Shown here: piece by piece, positions 24,601 through 37,712 of the stretch
Position numbering within the stretch: position 1 is the first letter of the stretch
How the letters are laid out: each line of letters starts with the position of its first letter
DNA from: Siphonodentalium dalli
Lineage: Eukaryota > Mollusca > Scaphopoda > Gadilida > Siphonodentaliidae
Assembly (NCBI GenBank): GCA_032622095.1
Contig: CP136062.1
Coordinates: forward strand, 158,094,875 to 158,158,874
Length of the DNA stretch: 64,000 bases
Reading direction: 5' to 3'
Notes under the pieces: model-generated
What the model saw: the letters and a program-made list of their open reading frames with translations, nothing else
The model's database searches: none
What the model was told of the DNA's origin: nothing
Translations under genes and position numbers: made by a program

Positions 24601-27600
24601 TGAAAATATCCAAATCTGAATATATGCTGATTACATCCATCATTACATGTACATCGGAAATGTCCTGATTGGGTGACTCGACTGGAGAAAAATCCCTACC
24701 TCAACAATAAGGATATCGGTATTGAGCAATACTTTAATTACTTCCCCTTGATGTCGCACCCCTTATGGGTTTTTTCACTTGACTCCTGTATTGCTCATGT
24801 AATGCCATCATAATAAGTAAATTCTACCGAAATTCCACTGCTTACGGAAATTAATTGAATGGACATCACACAATGCAGTACCCAAAAACATATGCGGCAT
24901 ATAATGCGTTGACATTACAGACATCTTCCATGTTAACAAGCTTAATAATTAGTGTACACTAAGTCCAAATATAAGAATAGGTGCTAATATTTGTGTGATT
25001 CGTTCTTAGTAATATACATGTACAAAAACACAGGGTATACTTTTGTGAAACTGAGAAAATTTACAATTGCTCGTCCTTGAATAACATCTAGTTCATATTG
25101 TGTGTGCATCAGGGGATTATATGACATTAATTGCTTTGTCGCAGACTACCAAACGAGAGCGTTCAGATGTGAGCTCTATGTGTCTGCGAAGAAGAATCGC
25201 ATTGGCGGATTTCTACCAGACCTCTGCTTATTACATGCGATATAGAGCGACTAGAGATAAATTATGTTCAGGTTCGTACCAAAACATAAACAGCTGTGGA
25301 GCTCTGGACAGCTCGTAGGTCAAGTCACTGACTCCACACCCAAGATTTGCGAAAGCGTGGCTGATTTTGACCAAGCTAGGATAGGAAGATAGCCTCATAT
25401 AATGAGTTCAATTGGTATACATGTGTATTTGAGTTCCACATATATAGTTTTCTGGACATCGCATATACTGCAAGTTCGTTCCGTGTATGATTCCCATCTT
25501 CCGGTGCAGAACTTATGCACTTATGTCATATTTGTCACATGTGTTATCGAAGTTATTTCATGCCTGCGTTATGCGGTCTCATCAAAATGTCATACAAGAA
25601 ACACATTCACACCAAATTGTCTTTAAATGCCTGCATTTCGGTAATAGTATCGGCTATCGGCAATGTTCCAGATAAAATTGATAATAATTTCTCGTACAAA
25701 TGCACTGTTCGACTTGGCTGTAGAGGCAACTCAACTCACCGACATGTTGATGTACATGTATTATTATTGGGTGGAAAGTTTGTAGTATTCTTTCCAGATG
25801 TTTGATACAGGAACATTTGATATCCCACTACAATGAAATCAGGTCTGCAGAAAACTCAGGTCGTTAAACGTTGTAATCTTATACCTCCCTGAACAATGGT
25901 TGAAGTAAATTTCAGTTATGGACTCTTCAAATAGCTAACAATCCACAATATTCTCTCAATTCAAGCATAACATTGTTATCTATTACTTCCAAATTTTGCG
26001 CAGTATCTATATTCCAAGCTTGTTATGGGCCTACTTGTGGATCCGACTATTATGGTTGTACTGTTTGCCAGCAAATTCTATAAACTACATTTGTTCGATG
26101 GACAATTAAAGGATTTCGTTCGAGATTGCGGGGTTTCTGTGATTCGAAGATCTTTACTTTCTGTGAACTAACATTTGATGTATAATGCTAATGAATGTCC
26201 CCGTGCAAGAAATCTTAATAAACGTTCCATTAAATGATCTTGATGACCCGTCACTGTATTCATTACTTCGATGCACCATCATATGGCACGGACCAAAGAT
26301 GAGCTTCTGGTGTTTCGATGAGGTATTTAATCACTAAATATCCAGGCACTAGGCATAGGCATTTTGATTTCACGATATGTTTTCGTTGACAACCAGGAAG
26401 AAGTTGAGGAGCCGTTATTGTCACTTGCTGGACTCGACATGGAGAATGACAAACCTTAGGCTATTTTTGCCCGATACTAATGTTTTGACATATGTTATAC
26501 TACATCGAAGTGAACATGCAATGTATCTGCTATGAGGTCAGCGGCCGTATCGACATTTATTTATTAAATCTGTATTATGGACTCTCCATTCCACAACCGA
26601 AGCAAACATTCTATATTGAGTCTCTGATATACAGTCGGATATTTGTGTGGTGAGCTCTGTTAGCTTGCGATATGAGTTTGTAATTCAACTGTAGTTGCTG
26701 GGGTGAGTTGGTAGTAGATAGACTACCATCAAAGTGACCATCTATTGGACGAAGTAACAAGAGTGGTACATGTGCTGACTCACGTCTTGAGAAGTGTGAC
26801 AATGTCTCAACTATTCAAACGAATTTCGGGTGATGAAACACATATATGCCAAAAACAAGAAACTGAACAATGGAATCTCCCCTTATTGTATCTTATTAGA
26901 CACAACTGTTTCATAATTAGATACGAAATAATGTTTGCACTAACATGTAATGCCTGTGTATTTCTAAGTTGAGCAATTATAATTCCCGGTGGCAGTATGA
27001 TAGCAATGCAACTTCGACTTCGATGAAGTCAAGGTGTTATATTTTTCCTGAATCTTCTAAATGTTTGTGGCCGGGCGAAATCGACGTGGTCAACAATTCA
27101 TCACGAATAGGCAACGAATAAAGCAGATCTGCCCCAAACGAAATAATAGAGCCATAAAGTTGGATTTCTGCCTATATTATGACTGCAGGGATTCTTTTGC
27201 GTTCGAGTACTCGTTATGCTCTTATAATGATACATTCAGCACATATCCGGTTTGACTTCCTTCCCATGAAAAGGGCAGGATCGTTCAAATTATATTGGGC
27301 AATTTCATGTTAGGTTTCTAAGAGTACATTCTGATATATTCTCGATTATAAACAAACTATGTCAAACATAGTCACAATATACCTTAACATGATAGTATCT
27401 AATTTAGATTGGGCGAATATATCCAACTCCTTTGCTAAATGTCGTTTGAGAATATAAACATTTGTCACATTTTATAACTGAGTTTTCGCGGCCATTCTGG
27501 CGAAATAGATCAATGTCGAGTGTAGTTGAATGACACTAACGATATTTAAAACTGTTTGCACCTTTGTTCATTTTATTATGCCTATTTCTGTCCAATGTTA

Positions 27601-27789
27601 ATCTAGAACTTCGAGAAGCAAGTTTATTTATGACATTACACAGCGCATTATTTAATTTGCATTTTTCGGAGTATGGACAACAATTAGACACAAATTACAG
27701 CATAATATGTTTTCCAAAGTACTTGGTGTCATGACTGATAAAAACAAAGACAAGTCCTACTCGCCACAGTTTACAAATAATCGAAAATG
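24601..27789. other. spacer between the two inverted large repeats; no gene recognised
   Basis: Unremarkable AT-rich DNA. Open frames reach 96 codons (25515-25805) with no domain. The three overlapping frames at 25402-25805 do not agree on a protein. Confidence 0.55.
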
Positions 27790-30700
27790 ATGTAAGGGGC
27801 ATGTGTAACAATTCAACACATATCTATATTTCGGTCGCCATTTTGACAGCCATCTTGTTTTTTTATTATCAATCTTGTTCTTTCAAAAGGAAGCTTGGTG
27901 CAATTTTATCGCTGCCGTAGAAATATTTTTCATTTTCTGTGTTAAATTGTATTCCTCACTCAATGCCCATTCTTCAATTTTGTGTGGCTGCCATGAAGAT
28001 GATTTGACTTAATTTCCGTGGTATAATTCTGTTGAATTCTCGGGTATAAGCAGCTATATGGTTCACCAAATTTACAAATCATTCCAAATGTCGATGGATG
28101 TCCGCGAAAAAGTAGCACATATTCACACATATTTACTTTTCCCCAACACACGAGTGATATCAATAAAAATTGGACAGATTTTTGTGATTTCTCCATTTTG
28201 GCAGCCATCTTGGCCGCCATCTTAAACGAAAATGCACTATTTTCAGTGTAACTATATGGCAATTCACATATTTAAAACATGTTTACATTATCTTCATCAA
28301 ATTCAGTTATTTTCTGTTCAACTCTTGGCTAGAATCACATAATTGAATTTTGGTTAACTTTCATAGCACATTTTTGAATTCACATTTTAGAGATAGCTGG
28401 CAGAAATGAGATCCGAAATATGACATATTATGTTGTAGAAATGGTTGGATACTAGAATTTATTCAAATTTAGGTCTTTATTCGTTACAAATTTCAAACAT
28501 CGGTTAATGATTCAAGAGGAAAGTGTGAAAAATCATAAATTTTCTGAATTTCGGTCGCCATTTTGGCGGCCATCGTGGTTTATGGTGGCCACTTTTTCTG
28601 TCAATTGGAAGTATGGGGTATTAGTTTCACGTCAGTGGTGAGATAATCAAATTTCTATAATAAATTTACAAGTAGATATTAATCAAACTGACTCAGTGCA
28701 TACTGTGAAATTGTGTATGGCGGCCATATTGATGACGTCATAAATCCACCCAGTCGCGACCCCAAGGTGTCTAACATTTGTGTTCTGGTGCCTGAGATAT
28801 CACTCAACGTCATTGGCATAGTCGCTATATTTCTTCACAAAGTGCACACGGGAGTACATAAGAGCCTCTACTAATATCTCTTATTGAATACAGTATTATT
28901 TTAATCTGGAATATGTATGAAAAATCATATTCTCCAACCTCTTAAGAAGGTTACCAAAACAGGAACGTGTCCGATTTATAGCTAGGTTGAGATACACTGA
29001 ATAAAAACTCTTTAGTTGGACGGTTTTCATAGAAAGTAGAACATAATGACTATAAATTTCCGCTAAACGGATTGTGAACCAACATTTTTGGAACTAACTG
29101 GAACTAAATGTAGCCCATGGATTCCCCATTTCGACATGTACGAAAGGTGGTTTTAATCTTATCTCTTCCCATATATCAACTCTCCGGTGAATGGTGATGT
29201 CTTATGTCCTAGAAAATACGTGTGCCAAATACATATATGTATGAGGAAACATCAAATCAGTAAGTCTGTGGAGGTCTTCTTGGACCAGCGCGATTTTCAA
29301 AACTCGAAACCGTCTGTACAAACAGTAAAAGTTAATAGTAAATGACGTTGGATGTAGGTCTAGAGTACGTCGTCTGCATGAGATAGTTTTCATGTCATTA
29401 ATTTGCACATATTTCGTGCAATGATCAGCATGGAAGAAAGCCCTATGTGGCAGTTTGATTGTCTAGCATCCGGAGAAGTACATGTTCATTGTTCACATTT
29501 CTTTGACAAACTGCTGTTGACCATCATGTTCATGTGGCATTTCTATCCAATGACAACCTTGATATACCAGTTGGTCAAGCTAAATGGTTTATACGTTTAC
29601 GCCTACGGGTCAGATCCAGCCGTGGCGCACAGTGTGTCTACATATCATTGATGAAATTCACTCAATGTGTAGTAGATATCGGTGTGTCTATATATTTACT
29701 AGAATGTTTCTACCCACATGTATATACCCTGTCAGATGACACGGAATTGTCACATGGAGTGTGACGGGTATACAATGTACGTGTGTAATTTTCATTTTTC
29801 CTCTTGATAATGAAGAAAATAATTTACTTTGAAACTACCTAGCTCCGATAACCAACGTACCCACCCATTAAGTAAACCCCAGATTATTCGCTCTTCCGTC
29901 CTGTCCTTTCCATATTCCAGCTTCGCCATCACTGGGTGACCCATTATAGCCTGATGCCTCCGGACTAGACCACCGATGCCCATATATTTGCTGGAAATGG
30001 TCCGAATAGTCGTAATAAGTAGAAATATTGACACTGTGTTTTCAAATAATCCATATTCGAGCGCAATTTAATTTCTTTCTAATTAATTTCCAGATAGTCC
30101 CTCGTAATAAGTGGACATCATGTTGGATCCTGCAGTAGATACTACTTCGTTAGAACATTACGCGCTGAAATTATTGTGGTAGTAGATATTATTGGCAACA
30201 TGTTTAATGAGTCTGGTATCGTTGGCTCACAACGGAAGTGTTGTTTCGGCTTTCCTCTGAGCAGAACTTAAATTTCGACAATTTTCGGTGGCCATTTTGG
30301 TAGCCATCTTAGAATTTTGAATCGTGATTGGCTACTCATACCCACAAAAATATATTGATTTCAATCAATGATGTATATTGGTGCCGATTGGCGTTTTGTC
30401 GTATGGATTTTCGTGAATAACTACCTATTTTCTATTTTCATTATTATTGGCGACCATGTTGGGCACCATCTTGAATTCTGAATTTTCCCCAATGCGGATT
30501 TTAGCGAATTTTGGATATGTTATTCACGAGATTCTCCTGCGTCGAATGACACCAGAACCGCTTCTTTGCCAATTTATTCTGGGTCTAACCCTCCGATGAC
30601 CATACTAATTATCCGCCATTTTCCATATTTTGACCGCCATTTTGGCAGCAATTTTGAGACAAAGCGCCAATTTGGGTTTCATTGAATTGGAGTATTCATA

Positions 30701-31220
30701 GAAAATGGTATGCCCAACTTACATTGTACAGTTCTGTCCATTTCCTGTTGATATATGACTGGAATCCCAATGGCGATTTTGTGAAATTTTATACCGCGTT
30801 CTGTAAAATCGAATTTTTTAGGGTGTGGATGAGTCTGGGAACCCATTTATGGTATCTGTCATTGCTCCAATGCTGAATTAACACGAATAATACTAATCAC
30901 AGTCGGCAGTCTGAACCATTATCAAACAACAGGAACTGATCTTTAAGATATTAGGCAAAAACTTCAAATTTTCGAGTTTAGGCCGCCATGTTGGCGGCCA
31001 TCTGGGGCGAGGGATTCCATTTTTTCAATAGATAGGTGGCATAATACTTTACAATCGCAAAAATGTTTACATTTGTATACATATGGCAACATTTGACCTC
31101 ACTATAATCGAATTAATCTCAGTCAGATTCTCTTTTGACTAAGGGCGGCCATGTTGGACGCCATCTTGGATCCTGGATTTTCCCCAAAGCGGACTTTAGC
31201 GGATTTTGGATGTTGTACCA
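27790..31220 (-). repeat. large AAGATGGC repeat, minus-oriented copy
   Basis: Reverse-oriented partner of the repeat at 21.8-24.6 kb. Cores in reverse read like GGTCGCCATTTTGGCGGCCA: about 27833, 28195, 28553, 28717, 30286, 30448, 30631, 30981 and 31143. The best matched part is 30610-31010 against 21850-22260, where long identical phrases such as TTTACAGAACGCGGTATAA (in reverse here) remain. The part from about 28900 to 30280 has no matching segment in the left copy and no recognised feature; it is either an insertion here or a deletion there. Confidence 0.7.
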
Positions 31221-31339
31221 GAGATTCTCCCGCGTTGAATGACACAAAGATCGCTTATTTACCAATTTCTTCTGGGTCAACCCCCTTTTTTTTGCGTACC
31301 ACGACCATACTACAGGGTTGAAGGGTCCTGGTTCTCCCC

Positions 31340-31640
31340 AGTCGCCAGTCAAAATAGTTTTAAAAGTCGACTCCTGAAATTGTCTGGAGTTAGACCTCTA
31401 GATGCTAGGATTTTGCAGTTTTCACATTTTCTCCCACTGGGCCGAACCATGGTGGTCGGTTAAGGAATAATATCAACATAAATAAACTAAATTCAATGCT
31501 TGTTCGGTGCTTGTTCGGACACTTAAAAGCCAAGGGGTAGGGGTGCAATTGGTATTACGCGAACACGGGAGTTTAGCGTGGTCCAACGGGGTGCTGTTGG
31601 AAATTCTAAGGCGGACAACCCCCAAACGAGGTCCATCTAG
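31340..31640. mobile_element. remnant related to the hAT-like element at 48.5 kb
   Basis: Phrases GATGCTAGGATTTTGCAG, GGGCCGAACCATGG (about 31440) and CTGTTGGAAATTCTAAGGCGGACAACCCCC (in part, about 31593-31623), followed by GACATCCCTA, occur in the same order in 48473-49703. The termini are decayed and no target duplication is visible. Confidence 0.55.
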
Positions 31641-32059
31641 CGACATCCCTAAACACGACCGATATATAGTGAGCGGTAGCATTTGTTTTCAAGTATGCAT
31701 ATAATTGCCTATTAAAATACCAATTAATCAAGGACCACTGTAGACGGCGCCAAATATACACAGATGCAAACGCGCGTGTCAAGAACCCACATAGAAATCG
31801 ATCGGAGGATTCTTTGTGCTACCAACGAGGTTTCGAGCGTTAGTTGTGCATTTATTTGTTATTAAAATGTGATAACTCATCCCAAAATGTTTACGGCTTG
31901 ACAACAAACAGGTAGAGTGCTAATATTGGGGGTTTCGTCAGTGGTGGAACCTTCTCGCAAGCTCGTTTTCCCAAAAATCAGCACAGTATCGGCTTATAAT
32001 AGGATTTGTTTTAGATTCAAAAATCGGCGTAGATTCGCCTCATTTTGAATCAAAAATGA

Positions 32060-33602
32060 ACTGAAAAACAATATTGTTCCCACTGCCCCCCAGTAACGTG
32101 TCCTTAAATGTCGTTGCTCAAAACAAAAAAGTGAAACTCATTGAGTCGCATAAACATCTCGGTCTTGAAATTCAAAGCAAATTAAACTGGAATATGCACA
32201 TGGAGGCTATCGCCACCAGAGTTACTCCCCGATTGTCAATCCTCAGAATATTTAAATATAAGCTCGACAGAAGAACACTTCTAAACTATAAAAGGCCTAT
32301 ATTCAACCAATATTAGATTATACTGATGTCATGTGGGAAAACAACACTGATTATATTCTAAAGAAACTCGACCGAATTCACATCGATGTCGCCAGAACTG
32401 TATCAGGTCTCACGCACTCATGCTCTAATAGTTCCGTCCGGTGTGAAGCAGGCTGGCCTACACTGAAAATCTCAAGAGAAAAACATAAATGAAACACTAT
32501 TCAAAATTATAATAAAACCCCAGACTACCTTACTGGTTTACTGCCGGCCCGTTCATATATACAAGGTATCGGGATATAACATGCGATGCCCGAATACGCT
32601 CTACTCGTATTATTGTTCACAGAACACTATAACAAATCCTTCCTTCGACTGTGGCCGAGTGGAACAAGCTACCTAAGTATGTAACTGCAGCTGAAAATCT
32701 GAATATTTTCGATCTAGGCACGAAACCACCCAATTACTTTGCATTATGAAACCGGAAAAGTAATATTATAAACTGTAGGATACGGAACTCATGCATCGAC
32801 CTTCGTCAAGACATGTACGGAAACTATATTGCCGACAGTCCGAATTATAGGTGTGGATACGCATCGAAAGTGTCAATGTACTTCTTTCTTTTATGTACAC
32901 GATATTACGAACAGAGACATGTAGGTTACTGTAAACTGGACAAACATAATTTCCGAATATCAAACTGGAACCAACTGCTATGGGGAATTCCTGATGAAAC
33001 CTTTCCAAGAATCAAAATTTATTTCGCATTGTTCAGTTTTACATAGCTGCGCCAACACGCTTTAATCTGGATTAATTGCCCGATAATATACCTTTAGATA
33101 TAGCAACATAAGTATAAGGATTAGATGTCCTGCCCGTCCTCATATGCATCCCGAGAGACCGCTGGCAATTAAACACACAACAGAAAACCTCACAAGCCAC
33201 ACTCTTACCATTATAACTTCTATCTTTTTTCAGTTAGGTAATACACTACAATTGTAAATACTCTGTCATTTTGTAAATAAATACTGTAGTTCAACCTTGT
33301 ATCGAGAGATGGGTCTCCTGTAAGTTTCCGTAACTTGTTCACCAATCCCTTTGTAAATTGAATAAATCATAACCTAACATGTTTAAAGTAAAGGCAGCCA
33401 GTCTCCAGTGATGACCAGATTGCCTTATTCTAGAACCGTGTTATTCTATTATTTATACTGATGCATGTTTTAGGGGGTAGCAGAAAGACAGCCCGATATG
33501 GCTAGGCTACCCCCGGCAATATACTGCTTTACCTTATTATGTATTTCTGCCATTGTATAATTCATGTATATTGTAAATAAATTATCCTATCCTATCCTAT
33601 CG
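32060..33602 (+). pseudogene. 5'-truncated LINE: reverse transcriptase C-terminus and 3' tail
   Basis: The plus strand encodes the last part of a LINE ORF2 across frames: ESHKHLGLEIQSKLNWNMHM and LDRRTLLNYKRPIFNQY (32074-32316), then ADVIWDNN-like text (DVMWENNTDYI), KKLDRIHIDVARTVSG, TVAEWNKLPKYVTAAENL, and a cysteine-rich end NYIADSPNYRCGYASKVSMYF ending about 33046. This order is that of the post-palm region and C-terminal domain of Jockey/RTE/CR1-like LINEs. Stops and frameshifts make it inactive. The catalytic palm is missing (5' truncation, as target-primed copying often leaves). About 500 bp of 3' UTR follows, ending at a run of ATCCT pentamers at 33584-33602, which marks the 3' end. 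Confidence 0.82.
33584..33602 (+). repeat. ATCCT pentamer tail of the LINE
   Basis: Three to four ATCCT units directly after TGTAAATAAATT. Short tandem tails in place of poly(A) are characteristic of several LINE clades, so this marks the end of the preceding element. Confidence 0.75.
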
Positions 33603-34377
33603 ATGTGCACATTTCCACTTGTGAATAGATTACCCTCGACCAGGTTGTCCATCTGTGACTATGGTCGCATAGTATACTCATTGGGCCTCAGCATTCTTCA
33701 TTTCTATAAATTCGGGACTCTGCTGTCTCATTGTACCAGCTATTAAGTTTGGAACTTTTTTTAATTTAGAGAATAAAATCACCAAATTTTCTTCCGTATG
33801 ATATGAAGAATAATATAACCTTATATGAAATCAGTACACAGTCATATTCTGTGTCAGAACTTTTAAAACACTCATCTTTCTTCAAATTGGTATTGTTCCC
33901 TAGCACGTATTATATGGTATTAATATGTGCTATTGCCACGCCTGATTGATGCACATGTCTGATTTCTATTTCACAAAGCACAACAAGTTTCTTGAAGACA
34001 TAATCTTGAAACATGCTGTTAAGAGCTGAATATTGTTTCGATATATGTCACAGACTTTACTTTATTCAATTGAATTTTCATAACAGGTATACGCGTTGAC
34101 TAGTACTATATGCGTATGGTCTGAAGTGTGTTGGCCTATGGCAAGGTAATGTATATTAATGGAATGAAAATTAGTCATTAGCCTCTAAACTGTATCATCA
34201 TCAGATAAGTGTCGTGTGCTGATAAAACATGGGTTCCAACTCTATTCATTGGATCTTTTACGTATCCGATAGTGTAAAATACTCATTGGAACACCATTGA
34301 CTTTGGGTGGCAAGTCGACTCATTTCCATTTAAGAACCGATATTAGACTGATTGATTTATTGGTGTTTATGGTCGTT
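33603..34377. other. no gene recognised
   Basis: AT-rich single-copy-looking DNA between the LINE tail and the MITE. No recognisable coding sequence. Confidence 0.55.
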
Positions 34378-34777
34378 TTAACCCTTTACCCAACAGAAGG
34401 GCCCTGTGCCAATGCATTCTCTTATATATGCGAGTCGACCATTGGTCGCCTCGCATATATAAGAGAATGCATTGGCTTAACACATTACAAATTATAAAAT
34501 TGTTAAAGAATGTAAGAAAAAATGGTAAAAAGTGTTAAAAAAAGATTTTGTTTAGGCCAATGCATTCTCTTATATATGCGAGGCGACCTATGGTCGACTC
34601 GCATATATAAGAGAATGCATTGGCACAGGGCATAGCTATAACTATCACAATGTGGTCAAGGAGCCGGTTCCAATGATATCCATATTTGTATGGTTCTATT
34701 GAGACAGACCGAAGATATTTTAGGCTGTTGAAGCTTTATTTGGTCGTATTTGGCCGGTTTGTTGGGTAAAGGGTTAA
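34378..34777 (+). mobile_element. TTAA-flanked piggyBac-like MITE with two 67-bp palindromes (copy 1)
   Basis: The element body (34382-34773, 392 bp) is flanked by TTAA on both sides. It begins CCCTTTACCCAACA and ends TGTTGGGTAAAGGG, a perfect 14-bp terminal inverted repeat. A TTAA target and a CCCT start are hallmarks of piggyBac-type transposons. Inside are two near-perfect palindromes at 34409-34475 and 34557-34623, each CCAATGCATTCTCTTATATA plus its reverse complement around GTCGAC-containing centres, inverted relative to each other. No open frame: mobilisation would need an external transposase. Full copies lie at 47728-48127 (opposite orientation) and 61320-61730. Confidence 0.88.
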
Positions 34778-36362
34778 TCGCTAGGCCATATCACGACATC
34801 GTCAGTTTGCAGGTCCATGAAAGGTTGTGCATAGGATAAATTTCTATTAAAAGCGCCAAATTGTACACAGAAATCACTCAACACCGGATGGCAACTTACA
34901 AGCTTGGACAATTACATGATTCAAGCCTTTCATATGTGGATAACAAATATATAATAAATGGCTATAATAAATGCTATCAATCTTAAAGGGGTATTGTACG
35001 CCATTTTCAATAAATTGCCGGCGATAACAACGATCTGATATCGATAATATATAGAACACTACGTCGACGATGTATTATGTAAACTTTCAGGTTAATAGGT
35101 TAGCTTAAAATCAACTTAAAATTTATGGCTGGAGTTATAAATTAAATTACGAATTTCCGTATACAAGACGTAAGCAAAATAATTCACGGATACTGGATTG
35201 GGCAAAACGTGGCACACATGATCTTGTAAAAAATTATGTTGACACTGGACGTAAACTCAAGCCACTCACTGACTAGTGACTATACAATGACTTGATGAGT
35301 ATATGGGACTAGTATGCATATACTATAACATTTATTTGATACATTTGCTTGAAAACTGTCAAAATATTACTCGAAAACGACAATTGGTTTTATCGCATTC
35401 CGGCTAATGTGGCATCCGTAATCCGTAATCCGTAATCTGGTTACCTTATTCTATGACTCAGAGCCTATAGAAACCAACAACAACATTTGGGTACAGTATC
35501 CCTTTAACCGTACCCACCCATTAAACGTGCTATTATTATATGTCATATAGTTGACACGGCAGAAACTTTGGCTTTGTCTGTGTACTTTATTATCGCGGTG
35601 TTGGGGTGGGCAGAATTTGGCGCAGGACACGATTATTAATCTATGTCCAAGTATTATTTCACCCAAGCACCTGCATGTGTGTACACTTGTATGACCAGTG
35701 TTCCCCAGATAGGAGGTCCTATACCGACTCAGAAGACAATATATTTTATTGATGGCTATTCGAGAGCCTTCAGAGTGACATTGACTTTCCTAGTGTCGCC
35801 ATTTTGGGAGTTGAGTTATATCACCCCCTTCGCTTGGCACCGTAGTTTATAATAAGCCATTCACATAAATAAATCAGCTCTAGTTTTGCAATGTTGATCT
35901 CGTCGGCTATTTTGAATCGCGATTTTTTAGGTCAAGGATACCGAGATCGGCCTTGCTCTGTGGATCATTTTGTTTAGCATATCCCAATTATATAAAATCA
36001 CCTGAGTTACCACTGTTCCGGACAAATGCCGTTAACACTGTTTTCTAGTCCAGTTTTACGAAAACACATCTGCACATTAAGCCGTGTGCACATGGCACCT
36101 AATTCCGCGGGGGAGCATTCATGTTAAAATACTTCATACTGATATCCCCACAGGATACCATACTAATTAAATTATAATTAATATATCATTAGCATCTTGT
36201 TTTCGTCCTTTAGAAATCACCTTAGTTATATTATAACTTGAGTCGTTTGTTTATAAATTGTGGAAAGGCAGCACATTGCACTTGAAATCTGGCAACACCG
36301 GGATAGTTTATATGCAGCGTTCGCAGAAATATCCGATGAACATGGCCGACTCGAGTATGCAC
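34778..36362. other. no gene recognised
   Basis: No coding sequence recognised. A triple ATCCGTA-type heptamer run sits at about 35413-35437. Core-like text CTAGTGTCGCCATTTTGGGA at about 35789 is a minimal trace of the AAGATGGC family. Confidence 0.55.
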
Positions 36363-36366
36363 ATAA

Positions 36367-36812
36367 GGTTACACTGGTGTAAATAAGGTTCGAAGAGACC
36401 TCTAGCGGATGCGGGAGGAATATAAAGGAGAGAATAAAATAGACACTGGGCCCTTATTGGTCAATAGCCTTGTGTGCTTTTTGCATAAAAAAATCATCAC
36501 ACCTCTTCCCTATGGTTTCCCACTGGTAAAATAGCCATTGGCTCAGGAATTAACCCTCTGTAGTGAAGTTTAAATTTGTTGTTGTGGTCTAAAATATGAC
36601 AGTACTTTTTATGCGGTTCTGACACTAGTTAGGAAAACACAAGATTTAAAGGCGAATTCCCTGCCTGTCGTACCTGATTTGTGCAAAAAGTTTCCCAAAG
36701 TGTCAATTTTTCAGATTTAAAGAAAATTTTGGACCCAATGTTTATATTGCCAATAGTATACGCTAAAACGTTAGCAATGAGGCCTATGGGAAACATTTAC
36801 ACCTGTGTAACC
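36367..36812 (+). repeat. left 446-bp terminal repeat (MITE-like)
   Basis: Begins GGTTACACTGGTGTAAA and ends in the approximate reverse complement, giving about 17-bp inverted ends. Closely similar to 38611-39061; the main visible difference is a few small indels (for example GATTTGTGC here, GATTTGTTTGTGC there). Confidence 0.75.
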
Positions 36813-37712
36813 TAAAGGGGAAAATGAGCTTTTTGGCCTTTTTTATTCCTGGGAGTCACTTTAAAGTATTTTATTGCATTTTTAACAGCCTGGTCTTTCA
36901 GTCCAACGAATATCTCATGCATGGTGTAGCTATTCTTTCTGCTGATATCTTCTTGTTCTTACATCAGCAAAAAAAAGTATGATTTTTTCATAAAAATTGC
37001 CAATTTTTCAAGGTATTTTCAATTTTTTTCAAGGTGGTAGTAGTCACATGATAATGCAAATGACCCATAACATGAGCATGTCAATGAGACACATATCACT
37101 TGTTATAAGAAGCTAATCTGAAAAGTATTTTGGATTTTATAGCCAGTGATATACAGATATATATGATACAAGTTAGTCATTTCAACTGGTGGGTATGGTC
37201 ATTTGAAGGTTAATAGCACTACAAGTTGGACACATATAAGAAAATGCTCCAGCACTTCAAAGAGAGCATATTGTTGTTCAACTAACTCATTATACACCAA
37301 CAATCAGTTATCTCGGATCACCCTTGCAGACCTGAAAATATCATATTTTAGTCTTCCATGTGCTGATAAAGTCATGTGCTTCATGCTCAGCTGCTCAAAT
37401 CTGGACTCAATGACCTCACATTACCAGAAGTTCTCTCTTGGAAAGGATCTTGTACAGTCTTTCATAGCTGAGCCAAGTTTGCAACACCAGACCCCAAAAA
37501 CTGTGTGGAAATTGGCCCTGAACATGACCTGTGGTGGAAATTTGTGCTTTTTGATGAATAATGTGTTAAAGGGGGTGGGGTTAAATTGTGTGTGATAAAT
37601 AAAGAACCACAGAAGTGATATTGTTTTTGAACACATTTTTTCCATTGATGGGCAATTCTGATGAAATGTAGGGAGTTACAATTATTCTGCGAAAAAGCGG
37701 GCTATCGCTTTA
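36813..37712 (+). repeat. 0.9-kb tandem unit 1
   Basis: Runs from AAAGGGGAAAATGAGC to GCGGGCTATCGCTTTA and is almost identical to unit 2. An open frame of 130 codons lies on the plus strand (37203-37595) and part of the minus strand of both units is also open (FEQLSM-HMTLSAHGRLKYD). Neither resembles a known protein to me, and the plus frame is broken in unit 2, which argues against plus-strand coding. Confidence 0.7.

Noticed and set aside
29403-29764. Membrane-protein-like frames of 76-82 codons
   Set aside because: Hydrophobic composition follows from AT-rich DNA; two overlapping frames compete and no motif is present.
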